This document shows positions 1 through 12,255 of a stretch of 64,000 bases of DNA, piece after piece. This stretch comes from Selaginella tamariscina. Lineage: Eukaryota; Streptophyta; Lycopodiopsida; Selaginellales; Selaginellaceae. The stretch lies in contig PUQB01000201.1 of the NCBI GenBank assembly GCA_003024785.1, forward strand, positions 348,726 through 412,725. Direction: 5' to 3'. The translations under genes were made by a program, and so were the position numbers. The number at the start of each line of letters is the position of its first letter. Position 1 is the first letter of the stretch. The notes under the pieces are model-generated. The model searched no databases, was not told the origin of the DNA, and saw nothing but the letters and a program-made list of their open reading frames with translations.

Positions 1-700
1 AACGCTACAACATTTAACCCTAAACTTGTAAATCCTATCATCCAACATCATTTCCTTATGGCTTATTGCAGTATGGGATGCCACTAGTGCAACTAACAAA
101 ATGATAGATGACTTTTTTGTGCGGTTAGAATTAATATGTGTGAGTCTCGACTATAGCTATTCTAATGTTTTTGGCACACTCTTTCAATTTCTGAACATTC
201 CTAAGTAAATTGAATGTGATTTGTAAAAAACTTGGGACCAAACCACCCTCTTAATCTCCCTAATAATGTCGTTGTGTTTCTTCAATAAGAGTTAGGACGA
301 TTGCTTCACTTGTGAATATTCTGTGTTGTAAAGCAATATCTACTGCGAATACACACTTACTCGATGAGTATTGAAATTTTCAAAATAAACATCTAATTGG
401 ATTCCCTCCATAAATGGGCTTTTATTTAGTTGAAGAAGAACTCTACGGTCGACATCATTAGTGAACATGTGAACGTCATAATCCACAAGCAGACATAACC
501 ACCCGAGGTTCTTGTCGTATTTGGTGTTCTTTGGATCCAAAAATGTGACATTGGATGGAACAAGGTATATATTTCGAACATTGTCTAATCTTGGTTCGCA
601 GCCTGCCCTTGGGTGTTTGATTGGTGAATTTAGTTTCCATTGTTTTGCTTGTCCACATGATGTGACAGACTATTTTGACAGCAACTATGATTGATCCAAT
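1..700 (-). pseudogene. Unidentified minus-strand coding relic (5' part, cut by window edge)
   Basis: The most protein-like stretch reads leftward from about 690 to 340 and includes the segments NVTFLDPKNTKYDKNLGWLC and LLVDYDVHMFTNDVDRRVLL. Downstream of about 330 the frame is lost to stops and shifts. The copy at 46,443-47,125 is nearly identical and shows that the reading continues to 44.4 kb. I do not recognise the family. It has the look of a decayed mobile-element gene, since it sits in a transposon nest and is multiply broken. Copy 1 has about 19 bases near 360-380 that are missing in copy 2. Confidence 0.45.
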
Positions 701-1224
701 ACACTTCTTATTTATTTTGAAATATGGCCAAATTGATTTTAGAATCCCCTAGCCCATCTCATCTCCTCCTCTTGTCTTTAATCTTACTTCAATTCCATAT
801 TTAAATACAAAAATGATAAGTTCTTCAAGCACATATCCGAGTATAGCAAATTTTATTTTAATTCTTACTCAGAATTTAATGACAACTCCATACTAATGGC
901 TGAATTAGTTCATTTGATCCAACTATTTATCTGTAGAATACTACACTATAAATACAATTCATATAAAAACGCACACACATTTATATAAACCCGAATATAC
1001 AAATACATTATTAAAACTTTACAAGGTATAATACATATTTTTCTTTAAAGTGCTCATACTAATTAGATGGGGAGGAATTATAATATACAAACAAACATGT
1101 ACTTATTTATATTAATACACTAGTACATTCAAATACACCCTTCTTTATCTCATAAAGAAGTGAATGAAATTAAGTGTCTAAAGCTCATATTTGTGATAGT
1201 GCAAAAAATTGGTATCATTTGGTT
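700..1224. other. AT-rich spacer with no visible gene
   Basis: Low-complexity AT-rich sequence between the coding relic and the retrotransposon. I see no open frame or RNA gene. The five bases just before the retrotransposon (1,220-1,224, TGGTT) are the left target-site duplication, one base different from the right-hand CGGTT. Confidence 0.6.
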
Positions 1225-2933
1225 TGTTAGAGTTTTAACCCAAAGGGCCAACACATGGCAACACGTGGCTGCCAGGTGGCCATTCGACATCATCACCCTG
1301 TGTGAGCAACACTAAGTTTCCCAGAACAACCTCAACGACCCTTAGGGTTAGACTCTAATGCCCAAGTGGACATGAGACTTCAGGGTTTAGCCTAAGTCTC
1401 CCTAGAATGTCTACCCCCAAAACCCTTGAGGGATAACCCTAGTTGACTTAGGGTCTTGCCCTAGAAGACCTAGACAGGCTCATGCCCCAACTCCCATTAA
1501 GGAGACGTGTGTTCCACACATACCCCCGTGACAAAGCTAAGGCATCGTCACTTACCCCTTGAGGAATCACCCTCATTCGGGAGTACAACCTCTTTAGGGT
1601 GACAAGGGGTACCCTGAACCACAACTAACCCCTAAGGGTTTGAGTGGCCAAGTCATACCTTAGACCTAGGGCTAATACTTAGTGAGGACACGAGTGTGCG
1701 CCGTAGGCGAACACGAGTGTTTTGCTAAGCAAACTCCCTAAGGCTAGGTTTGGGATAACCTTAAGCACATGACCTTGCGAGTGCCTCACGAAAGGGCTCC
1801 TGCTAACACGCTTAGGTTGTTCAACCCTTGAATTCCAAGGAGAACACTCCCCTAGCCAAGTGTGCCAAAGCACACCTAGTTATGAGACCTAACTTCCCTT
1901 GAGCGGATGCCCAAGGCTTAGCACCCTAGTGCAAGCACAAGCATGTCTGTTTGCTAAAGTATCCAACCCTTGGCGACAAGCCTATGACATAACCCCAAAG
2001 GGCGTGCCTCGAGCGTTGTACCATGTGACGTTTAGCCCAGTGTCACATCTCCATGTGACACTACCTTTCCCGATGTGGGTATCATGCCATAGCCCTTAGA
2101 TTCAAGAGTTGCACCAAGTGCCACAAATGTGACTTCTAAATGCCAACTCTAGAATCCCTCAATTAACCCTTAGGAACCAGGTAACGTGAACTTGTCAAAC
2201 AAGATCCCACGCCCGCAGTTGGACAAGGACACGGATGTGCCTTGCTTGGTTATGAGTGCTACACCTAGCTTGATGTGGATGAGGAGGCTGGAGACAAGCC
2301 TCAACCTCTGCCTCTTGGAACGTGCATTCCGACAAGACCTCCCAGGCATGAATTCGCCAATGTTGGTAAGCTACCCCGAAGGTGGGACGTACCCCTGGCA
2401 TCTGGAAGTTAGGGCGGCACAACAGAGGGTTGTACCTTAACGACACAAGTTAAAGTTTGCACCGGCAGAAGAGCAACGAACTCAGTCATGAACCCAGGAG
2501 CTCTCCTACTACATACTACTTTATTTATGTGACAGAGCCCCCCCCCCCCTATTTTCCTGTTTACAACAGTGGGCTAGCACTGAAATCTCATTCCCAAAGG
2601 GAACATACTTGGTGAGTTATCCATCGACCCCTAAACCCTAACCTGTCAAACCTGGGGGTATTTCTAAGCATATCTAACATGCCGAACTCACCGGAACTAG
2701 CCATTAATCCAACCGGGACATAGAAAACCAAGGTAAGAGTTTTCTAAATGGAAGTGCTAGCTTCACCTAGAGTTTCTTGTAAATACCTAATGACACCCGG
2801 CCGGACCATCACTAAATATCCAAGTGCACTAAGCGGGCCTGTTTCTTCTACACCTAGGGCTTATCAACATAGTACATTAGGTAACAACAATCAACATCCA
2901 AAGTAAAGAGGAGTCATAGTAAAAACTATGACA
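1225..2933 (-). repeat. LTR (3' LTR in element sense), copy 1
   Basis: Runs from TGTTAGAG to ATGACA on the plus strand. It contains many telomere-like pieces (CCCTAAACCCTAA at about 2,630; several AACCCTAG or CTTAGGG motifs at 1,330-1,660) and a poly-C run of 12 at 2,538-2,549. Short open frames in it are not genes. Confidence 0.92.
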
Positions 2934-5900
2934 CACTCCCCGCCTTTGAAAATGTCAACGTCCTTGTTGAAGTCCAACTCCAAGACTAGATAATGTTAGA
3001 GAAAACTAACCAAAACTAACATATCACTCTATGCGGAGTCAACCAAAAGTTCACATAATTTTTATTACCCCCCTTGCATTACGCGAAACCAAGTACTTCA
3101 GAACCGTCGTTCACTAAGTCGTAAACCTAGCTGCCGGAGGCACCACCTGCGACATGAAGTCACTTGGAAACCTTTTGCACGTCTGCAAAGTCTGTCACCC
3201 GACGCACACAACACAATGGTTAATTTCTTTACTTGACTAGAATTTATATTGGAGGCCTCTAGTTAGTGTTGTTGCCGACCCCTTGGTTAACAAGAAATAA
3301 ATGCTTGCTTTATTCCTTAATATCAAATGCTGTTGACGACCTCTGTCATCTAGCGCACAACAAGCACTTTTCAAATGCTTGACCAAAACACCTTCGCATT
3401 TCTTTGATTTTCCAATGATCCCACATGTCCACATGTTACGATATTATAGCTTACATCTATGCATCCCTCGGTGTTTCTCATTACCCCTTTTCACGAGGGT
3501 CCGCTACTATACCTATCTCTCGTTAGTATATAGCTACGCCAGACTAAGTATGAGACTTTTATCGGAATCAAGCTCTTTTCCGATACAAGAGTACAATTCG
3601 TAAAACCTGTTCTTTGTAAACATGTTAATCTGGCCAGAGGCAATCACAGAGGCGCATGGTTGTACACATGTATACAACAAGGTCTTGCCAACTTGCCAAC
3701 TACCATCCACTTGGTGTGTTATTAACATAAATTTATTCCGGATAGGAATCAACTTCAGTCAAATCCGCGACCAAGTGTGATAGCCTTACCATTCGTCCTT
3801 CGCAACCATCTTTGTACTCTTTCATAACACCGACCAGTTCAAGGACCAGATAAGCTAACATACCTTTCTTACAAACTAATGTGAAAGCCAGGAAATTCAA
3901 CCCATCTCTAGTGCCTCAATCGACAATCTTTAGATAACACGTCTCTTAATTGTCACTCTCATTGTACTCATTCCCCAAAGAGCACATCATACTAGATGCC
4001 GTTCAATACTTCCTAACTCTTTATCTCACTAAGTTCAAAATACCAAATTTTAAGACTTAGTTTCCACGATAAGAGTCTTTCTGAATTCAGAATACTGCAC
4101 GCCTCCATAACATTATATTTATTTCCAACTCTTAAATTGATTTCATAAATGTTTCTCAACACTATACCAAAGTATAGCATTTTCACTAATTGAAGCAGCT
4201 AGTGTTTTTGATAAACATCTTTTAAAACTAATCTTATTCTATAAATCGTCGCAATTTCGATATTGATACTCTCGAATGGATAATGATCGTTTTAACGTTT
4301 AAATCCTAAGCTTATCAACTAGTTGTTATACTAGTGGATATAAACTAACAATCATATCAATTTATCGAAATGCTATAACTACATTATAGATATGGTCTTA
4401 GTTTACATGAACCGAACTTCAATTTTGAGACGAAAATATAATGTTACGACAGTATTTCGAGGAACTTTATTCAAAGACTAAGAAGAATCATGAACTAGTG
4501 TTTGGTTCATCTAACTGATTTAGTAAATATCAACCTTTACATAAATGTTATCATAAGTTCCGTGATTGACAAAATTGATTTTAAACCATGATTTCACTAT
4601 TCATGAATAGTAAAACCAAAATTTAGGGTTAAATATATATTATTAATATAAATAATTAATAAATTAATACTATATATTCATAATATTAAAGAATATAAGA
4701 TTTAATTTATGTATTTTATATAATTAAAGATCATCAAAATCATTAAATATATTGAGTTAAATTTTTTTGATCTAAGCCATCATGGTTTTTTTAGTGGTCT
4801 AGGTCATGGTCTAAGTCAATTTTGTCAATCTATGCGATCATAACACTGAAGTGTTATATCAACTTCATGTTTCGTCATACCTTATAATTCAATAGATCTC
4901 CCCAAAAATGAATAAGATATTTAGTTCAGTATGTCGAACTAAGATACATTATTCATTCTAGACACCTAGTAATCCAGAAAGTACTACATTGCCCCTCAAG
5001 CAATGTATTGAGAAATGCTTCATTTCTCAACTAACTTGAAAACACGTTTCAAGTTATAACACTAAGGTAGTGCCTTACCAAAGTGTTGAACTCAAGTCTG
5101 CTTGAGTCTTTATATTTCATGATTATGGCCACCTCATGTGATCATAACCAAGTCTTAATATTGAGCGCTCCAAACTCAATATTAAAAAGATACCATATTA
5201 TACTTTGACAAGTCATTTATAATCAATCTTAAAAGACTGTCATAAATACTTTCAAAGTTTAAGATATGAATATCTCAATGAATGAGGTGATAGGAAACCT
5301 CATATTTTTGTATCGAATATTGGACTATACGTTATGGACATTGTATCACAATCATCAAGAAGGGAGACCATCTTCTTGAATTAATCCCGCTACTTCACTT
5401 TCAAGAATATTGAACCAAGGTCAAGAAACACCATCAAACCTTGAGATAGAACCAAAGACTAACCCAAGGAATACAATCAAACCTTGAGTCAAGAATAGTT
5501 CTAATTTTCAATATTCTAAAGAACTGAAGATACCTACTTTATAAGTTCTTTGAGTCCCCACATTTGCGACCATGATGCAAAGTCAAGAAACCGTCTTTTG
5601 AATAATCGTATTCGACTCTAAAATGAAATCGTTATTGAAAAGCAATACCAACTTCTGATCCTCATCGAATACCGACTCTTTGAGGAGGCACATGCACTTA
5701 AACCTCCAATGGAAATCCGACTGTTACTAGCTCATTTGTAATTCTCAACATAAGTTATCAAACTTAGCAAGTTTCCTTACTTAGTTGATAAACAAACTGG
5801 AGAACCTCAAATCATGCTCTTCTTAACCAAGGAATCACCCTTGTTCAAGAGCTTATGCCCACATTGCAAACAACGTTACAGATTTTAAGATTAAAAAGTT

Positions 5901-7050
5901 AATAATGAAAAATGCACAAGTGTGTGCCGAACGCCTTCACTATGCAAGTCCTTCATTACTCAGTAAGCTGAAAATGTAAACGTATGTTTCCAGCATTTCT
6001 TTGTGATAGATCACGCCATCCATCCAAAAAGCTGCATTGATAGGGATGCAACATTAAATCCGTCTACTGCCAAAATCTATTATTCTATCTCATTCTTATG
6101 ATCCCATATGAGATAATTTCATAATCAAGTTAACCGAGCTAGCTAACTTGAATACAGAGTGCGCGCTTACAACTAACTAAGGTTTCAAGTTGTACATGTT
6201 CAAATTAGGTAACTTGAACTTAGTAAACTATTTTACCTAATGTTACTTGTAGCTAGCATCATCAAAATATTACGAACATTGGACAATATTTTGATTACAT
6301 TAGATGTTCAAACCAACTGCTTAACATATTCATCATATGTTAATATTTGACATTTCGTTGTATTACAAGTTCAACACCATAATCTGCTTCTAGAGTTACA
6401 CTCTCAAAAACATGCACTATAATGAGAGCTTATTTACACTTTTATGTCAAAATGTAGTGTTCACTCTTATGTTTGAATATGCCCCTTCTTCCGAAGTCAA
6501 AGACGCACTTTCGAACATAAGTCTTTCCCCATTTGAACACTATTGCTGGAAATGATATTGAATCTTGACCTAAGCCAAAACTCAATGGACACTATATGTT
6601 TTCAAATCATGTGTTATCCCAAATTCAGACACCTTAAAGAAAAAAGAAAAATTTTCAATAATGTGTAAACTTAGCATATCACATAATCCACTTCACAAGA
6701 CTTAGTTTGTAAGCCAGAACAAACTAACACGCCACGTCTTGTGGAAGTATATGGTAAAATAACCTGAACATTCATAAGATAAAGTAACCTAGAGAAAACG
6801 TAACCTGGCATGCAACTTGGAAGTTGCCTTCCAAGTACTACTTTTAACATTGGTGTCCATAACCCAAACCCACTTATGAAGTAAGTGTACTCTGAAGAGT
6901 TATAAATCTCAGGACCAACTCCCCACGCAGAATTCAGACGTTAGCCGAAAGTGATAAAGTACTTCAAGAACTTAGAACTAACTAAACCCTGAAACACCTT
7001 ACAACTTTAGGTAGTCCTACTGACCGTAGAGAATAGGCTCCGCTACCAAT
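2934..7050 (-). other. Retrotransposon internal region without open reading frames
   Basis: About 4.1 kb of AT-rich sequence between the LTRs. No frame on either strand reaches meaningful length, and I find no reverse transcriptase, integrase or protease motif. The ends carry the polypurine tract (left) and primer-binding site (right) for minus-strand transcription. The copy-2 equivalent is 49,337-53,437. Confidence 0.85.
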
Positions 7051-8759
7051 TGTCAGAGTTTTAACCCAAAGGGCCAACACATGGCAACACGTGGCTGCCA
7101 GGTGGCCATTCGACATCATCACCATGTGTGAGCAACACTAAGTTTCCCAGAACAACCTCAACAACCCCTAGGGTTAGACTCTAATGCCCAAGTGGACATG
7201 AGACTTCAGGGTTTAGCCTAAGTCTCCCTAGAATGTCTACCCCCAAAACCCTTGAGGGATAACCCTAGTTGACTTAGGGTCTTGCCCTAGAAGACCTAGA
7301 CAGGCTCATGCCCCAACCCCATCAAGGAGACGTGTGTTCCACACATACCCCGTGACAAAGCTAAGGCATCATCACTTACCCCTTGAGGAATCACCCTCAT
7401 CCGGAGTACAACCCCTTTAGGGTGACAAGGGGTACCCTGAACCACGACTAACCCCTAAGGGTTTGAGTGGCCAAGTCATACCCTAAACCTAGGGCTAATA
7501 CTTAGTGAGGACACGTGTGCGCCGTAGGCGGACACAAGTGTTTTGCTAAGCAAACTCCCTAAGGCTAGGTTTGGGATAACCTTAAGCACATGACCTTGCG
7601 AGTGCCTCACGAAAGGGCTCCTGCTAACACGCTTAGGTTGTTCAACCCTTGAATTCCAAGGAGAACACTCCCCTAGCCAAGTGTGCCAAAGCACACCTAG
7701 TTATGAAGACCTAACTTCCCTTGAGCGGATGCCCAAGGCTTAGCACCCTAGTGCAAACACAAGCATGTCTGTTTGCTAAAGTATCCAACCCCTTGGCGAC
7801 AAGCCTATGACATAACCCCAAAGGGCGTGCCTCGAGCGTTGTACCATGTGACGTTTAGCCCAGTGTCACATCTCCATGTGACACTACCTTTCCCGATGTG
7901 GGCTATCATGCCATAGCCCTTAGATTCAAGAGTTGCACCAAGTGCCACAAATGTGGCTTCTAAATGCCAACTCTAGAATCCCTCAATGAACCCTTAGGAA
8001 CCAGGTAACGTGAACTTGTCAAACAAGATCCCACTCCCAGTTGGACAAGGACACGGATGTGCCTTGCTTGGTTATGAGTGCTACACCTAGCTTGATGTGG
8101 AGGAGAAGGCTGGAGACAAGCCTCAACCTCTGCCTCTTGGAACGTGCATTCTGACAAGACCTCCCATGCATGAATTCGCCAACGTTAAGGGTAAGCTACC
8201 CCGAAGGTGGGACGTACCCCTGGCATCTGGAAGTTAGGGCAGCACAACAGAGGGTTGTACCTTAACGACACAAGCTAAAGCTTGCACCGGCAGAAGAGCA
8301 ACGAACTCAGTCATGAACCCAGGAGCTCTCCTACTACATACTACTTTATTTATGTGATAGACCCCCCCCCCCCCCCTGTTTTCCTGTTTACAACAGTGGG
8401 CTAGTACTGAAATCTCATTCCCAAAGGGAACATACTTGGTGAGTTATCCATCGACCCCTAAACCCTAACCTGTCAAACCTGGGGGTATTTCTAAGCATAT
8501 CTAACATGCCGAACTCACCGGAACTAGCCATTAATCCAACCGGACATAGAAAACCAAGGTAAGAGTTTTCTAAATGGAAGTGCTAGCTTCACCTAGAGTT
8601 TCTTGCAAATACCTAATGACACTCGGCCGGACCATCACTAGATATCCAAGTGCACTAAGCGGGCCTGTTTCTTCTACACCTAGGGCTTATCAACATAGTA
8701 CATTAGGTAACAACAATCAACGTCCAAAGTAAAGAGGAGTCATAGTAAAAACAATGACA
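7051..8759 (-). repeat. LTR (5' LTR in element sense), copy 1
   Basis: Starts TGTCAGAG and ends AATGACA. It differs from the left LTR at scattered sites, for example GTGATAGAC instead of GTGACAGAG before the poly-C run, CTAGTACTG instead of CTAGCACTG, and ACTAGATATCC instead of ACTAAATATCC. All of these variants are shared with the LTR at 53,438-55,149. Its poly-C run is 15. Confidence 0.92.
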
Positions 8760-8910
8760 CGGTTCTAGAACCATTACAAATGTGAGCTTTGGACAGTTTT
8801 ACATAGTTTACTGGCTTTTACTCAAAATATTACGATAAGATTATAGAAGTAAATAAAATGAGATAAAGAACTTATATATACTAATACACATGTACATTCA
8901 CATAAAGGAT

Positions 8911-9782
8911 GGCAAGATTAATCCCACTAAGTGGGGGCCATTAATCTCGCCCATCATTTTAAGAGGTAGGGAAGGGGTGGCAGGATTAATCCTGCCACCA
9001 CTTCCTTACTTCCTAGATTGTGTTTTTGAAAGAGAGATATATAAAAATTATAATATATAGATAGATACATATATATAAATACATGTGTGTGTGGGAGCTA
9101 AAGGTAAAGGAGTTGTTGGCGGGATTAATTTTGCCCAAACTCTCTCATATGGATAAGGGTGGCGAGATTACTCCCTCCACCCATGCCATGCTTGGTGGTC
9201 GAGATTAATCCCGTCCTTCACTCTTTAAGACATAAAGGGTGGCAGGATTAATTCAACCACCCCTTTCATGCTTGGTGGATGGGATTAATCTTCCCACCAC
9301 CTCCACGCCTCTTTGAACGGTTGGCGAGATTAATCTTGCCCGCTAGGCATAGCATCGGTCGTGGGATTAATTTCACTCACCAACCTTATTCATATGAGAG
9401 AGTTGTGGACAAGATTAATCCCATTCACCATGCATGGCAAGGGTGACGGGATTAATTTTGCCACCATTTATGTCTCAAAGAGTGTGGAACGAGATTAATC
9501 CCGCCCACCAAGCATGGTATGGGTGTCGGATTAATCTTACCCACCCACCATGTAAGGGGTGGGGTGTTAATCCCACGCATTAGATATGGATGTGGTGATG
9601 GGATTAATCTCGCCACCTCCTTTTCTGTCTCAAAGAGTGATAAGTGAGATTAATCCCGCCCACCAGGCAGGGCATGGGTGGCGGGATTAATCCCTCCACC
9701 CTTTCATTCTGCACTATAGTGGGCGGGATTAATCCCACCCACCTAGCATGGGAAGGGGCAGCTGGGTTAATCCTATCAATGG
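8911..9782. repeat. Palindrome array A (about 20 cores)
   Basis: About twenty copies of a palindrome with consensus GGCGGGATTAATCCCGCC. ATTAAT centres lie near 8,917, 8,940, 8,985, 9,124, 9,167, 9,204, 9,247, 9,284, 9,329, 9,366, 9,414, 9,451, 9,494, 9,530, 9,566, 9,603, 9,649, 9,686, 9,728 and 9,766. From 9,204 on, spacing mostly alternates between about 37 and 43-48 bp, with two recurring spacer types (one with CATGG, one with TCTCAAAGAGTG). The core at 8,977-8,998 is a perfect 22-bp palindrome. Function is unknown. It could be the subterminal region of a mobile element or a set of dyad protein-binding sites. Confidence 0.88.
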
Positions 9783-10310
9783 GATACAAATACACACGTA
9801 CATATACATATAGTTGTGTGTGTGACAGAGAGAGATAAAGAAATTACATATATAATAAAAGTGTGTTTGATAAGAGATATAAAGTAATTTCTAAGAAAGA
9901 GAGATAAATAAATAAAATTATATGTGTGCATGCGTGTGCCAGAGATAAATTAAATAAAATTATACAGATGCACACACATATATATGTATATGTATATATA
10001 TAGGAGTGTGTATGTGTGCGAGAGATAGATACAAAAAATTAAATTATACAAATACACACACACACATATATATGTATATATAGGAGTGTGCGTGTGTGTG
10101 CCAAAGATAAATAAATTTATATAAATACACACACACACACACACATATATATATACAGGAGTGTGCGTGTGTGCGAGAGATAGATAAAAAAAAATTATTA
10201 TATAGATACACACATATAAATGTATATGTATATACAAATAAATAATAAATTATCTATCTCACGCAAATATATATGTATATGCATATACGGGAGTGTGCAT
10301 GTGAGAGAGA
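9783..10310. repeat. Minisatellite of about 78 bp rich in CA/TA/GT
   Basis: At least four units, each containing an (AC)n-(AT)n run followed by AGGAGTGTG(C/T)GTGTGTG and a GAGAGATAGATA-like tail. Unit anchors lie near 10,001, 10,080, 10,157 and 10,288. Open frames across it are repeat artefacts. Confidence 0.75.
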
Positions 10311-11388
10311 GATTTCACCTGTGTGAATGTGCCTTCAAACCCTACTACACTGCCATGCCTTTTTAGATCGCCATGCCTTGCGAGAGTGGATCTTTCGATT
10401 TATTGCACTGCCACTCTCATATTCCACCGTTGCCACGTCTTTCTCCTCCGCCACCTTAAAACCCTAAGAATATACCTTAAAAGGAATAAAATATATATAC
10501 CATAAACAAATATTCTTTCATTATATTATCATAATCTCTAATCTGTGTGTGGGCATATTACATACACCCCAAAAATATAGATCATGCAGGGATTTAACAT
10601 ATGTGTGTCTACAAGAGTGTTAAGTTTTCATGTGCAACAATACATACATACACACATATAATATACACATAGACATACATACATAGTACTTAATATATGT
10701 GAATGTGTCATGTCAGTACATATGGATTGTGCATGTGTGTGTGTGAGAGAGAGAGAGTGTTGAAAAATTAATTTCACACACATTGCATACATTAGTACAC
10801 ATATATACATACACACATAAACATACATATATATTACATGTGTGAATTCAATGTGTTACATACACACAGACTAAGTACATATGGATCATACATGCATTTA
10901 ACATGATGTTTTCGATAAAGAAGTAGTATATCCCCCCAATTTGATAGTTAAGTAGCTAAACATAAAATCACAAATCATTCTAGTGATTTTGTAAATTATT
11001 TTAAAAAATGTAAATTATAATTTGCTCATACTTTAATATTGTATGCATATATTTGAATTTTATCCTGTTTTAACTTAAAATGACATAGTGATATTAAAAC
11101 ACATTTGAAAGCAATCATATCACATATATATATATATATAATGTATAGTATAAAATCTTTAAGACATAGAAATTAAATCCATGCACATTTTTCTAATTAT
11201 TTAATATAAATTTACTCTAAACCCTAAACATAGATATGTGGATGTTTTTAATAATGTGTATTAAATCTATAAATATTTTGTGAATTATTAATAATTTAGG
11301 TTTAGTGTTACATGTGTAAAGATAAGTGCTTAAAAATTTCTTAGGTTAAGGGTTTTAAGTGAAATGCAAGTTTAAATTTGAAATTAAC
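10311..11388. other. Non-coding spacer with CA/TA microsatellites
   Basis: 10,630-10,860 is rich in ACACATA or TACATACATA runs. The rest is AT-rich unique-looking sequence with a TA run near 11,122-11,142. I find no supported gene. Confidence 0.6.
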
Positions 11389-11665
11389 AAGGGATAAATA
11401 CATTGGATTTTGTTGGATTGTCAATTAGGTTCATAATAACTAAGGGAAATGCATCTAATGAGGGATAAATACTTTGGATTTGATTGGATCGTCAATTAAG
11501 CCCGTGATAACTAAGGGAAATGCATTTAAAGAAGGATAAATATCTTGGATTTTGTTGGATCCTCAATTAAGCACGTGATAACTAAGGAAGATCGAGGAAT
11601 AAATACCTTAGATTTTGTTGGATCCTCAATTAAGTCCTGATAACCAAAGGAGATGCATCATTTGC
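11389..11665. repeat. Tandem repeat, about 72-bp unit, four copies
   Basis: Units start at GGGATAAATAC-like sequence near 11,390, 11,462, 11,534 and 11,596. Each continues with TTGGATTTTGTTGGATC, then TCAATTAAG, then TGATAACTAAGG. Period is 72, 72 and 62 bp, with growing divergence in the last unit. The repeat is conserved in copy 2 at about 57,781-58,055. Confidence 0.85.
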
Positions 11666-11689
11666 CATAATGCCTAAACCTTAAACCTT

Positions 11690-12255
11690 GTAAACCCCAC
11701 AGTGTAAAGATAAATGCTTGGTTTGGGGTATAAACCATAAACCCTAAACACAAAGCTATATGTTAGATCCCTAAATATTATTTATATCGTGATCCACTCA
11801 TATATGTATGTGCATATGTGTCTTTATGAGTTTAGGGTTTAAACCCTAAACACTAAGCCCCACAATTGTTTTGTGTATATATGTAAGTCTTAGTGTAGAG
11901 TGTGTTTATCAATAAATGCTTAGTTTGGGTTTTAAACCCTAAACCCTAAACACAAAGCTAGATGCTAGACCCATAAACATTTAATTATTTGTATTGTAAA
12001 TTCACTCATTGGTGTGTGTGCCTATGTGTCTTATAGGTTCTTTTAATGCATATTGTGGGATGCTTTTAATGGGTGTGCTATGTGCATGAAGAAGTTTATA
12101 AATATTTTATATATGGTTTGGGATTTAAACCCTAAACTATGAATACAAAATTAGATCCTAGACCCATGAACATTTATTTATACTCATTGGCATGTGTATG
12201 TGTGTGCATATGTGTATGTACATGTGTGTGCATGTATATGTAATTTCTTTTATTG
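11690..12255. repeat. Degenerate tandem repeat carrying plant telomere-like CCCTAAA motifs
   Basis: Three to four degenerate units of roughly 200 bp. Each has a TTTAAACCCTAAACCCTAAA-like core, then ACAAAGCTAGATG, then AGACCCATAAACAT, then a TGTGTGTGCATATGTG-like stretch. Cores lie near 11,735, 11,835, 11,935 and 12,125. The telomere motif is never present in more than about two perfect copies, so this is interstitial repeat, not a telomere. The copy-2 equivalent is about 58,083-58,640. Confidence 0.75.

Larger units (their letters stand above)
1225..8759 (-). mobile_element. LTR retrotransposon, minus strand, no coding capacity (copy 1)
   Basis: Two direct 1,709-bp repeats (1,225-2,933 and 7,051-8,759) bound a 4.1 kb internal region. 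Each repeat begins TG and ends CA on either strand. Target duplication is TGGTT (1,220-1,224) and CGGTT (8,760-8,764); copy 2 has CGGTT on both sides. On the minus strand, the sequence just inside the right LTR reads TGGTAGCGGAGCC (7,048 to 7,036), resembling the primer site for plant initiator Met tRNA. At the other end a purine-rich run, AAAGGCGGGGAG (about 2,947 to 2,936), precedes the LTR, as expected of a polypurine tract. This fixes the orientation as minus. No gag, protease, reverse transcriptase or integrase is visible, so it is a non-autonomous element (LARD-like). Confidence 0.93.

Noticed and set aside
1259-1270. ACACGTGGC G-box/ABRE-like motif near the end of every LTR (for example 1,261-1,269)
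   Set aside because: In element sense it lies about 40 bp from the 3' end of the LTR, not in the promoter-bearing part, so a role in transcription start is unlikely.
1679-2446. Several 60-84 residue open frames inside the LTRs (also 7,476-8,157, 48,087-49,136 and 54,382-54,570)
   Set aside because: They lie in LTR sequence on both strands, change length between copies and match no retroelement protein.
9950-10828. Open frames with Tyr/Ile/Cys/Val/His/Thr-rich peptides
   Set aside because: Translations of CA/TA microsatellites and minisatellites.
11735-12140. True telomere
   Set aside because: CCCTAAA motifs occur at most about twice in a row, embedded in a larger unit, with ordinary sequence on both sides.
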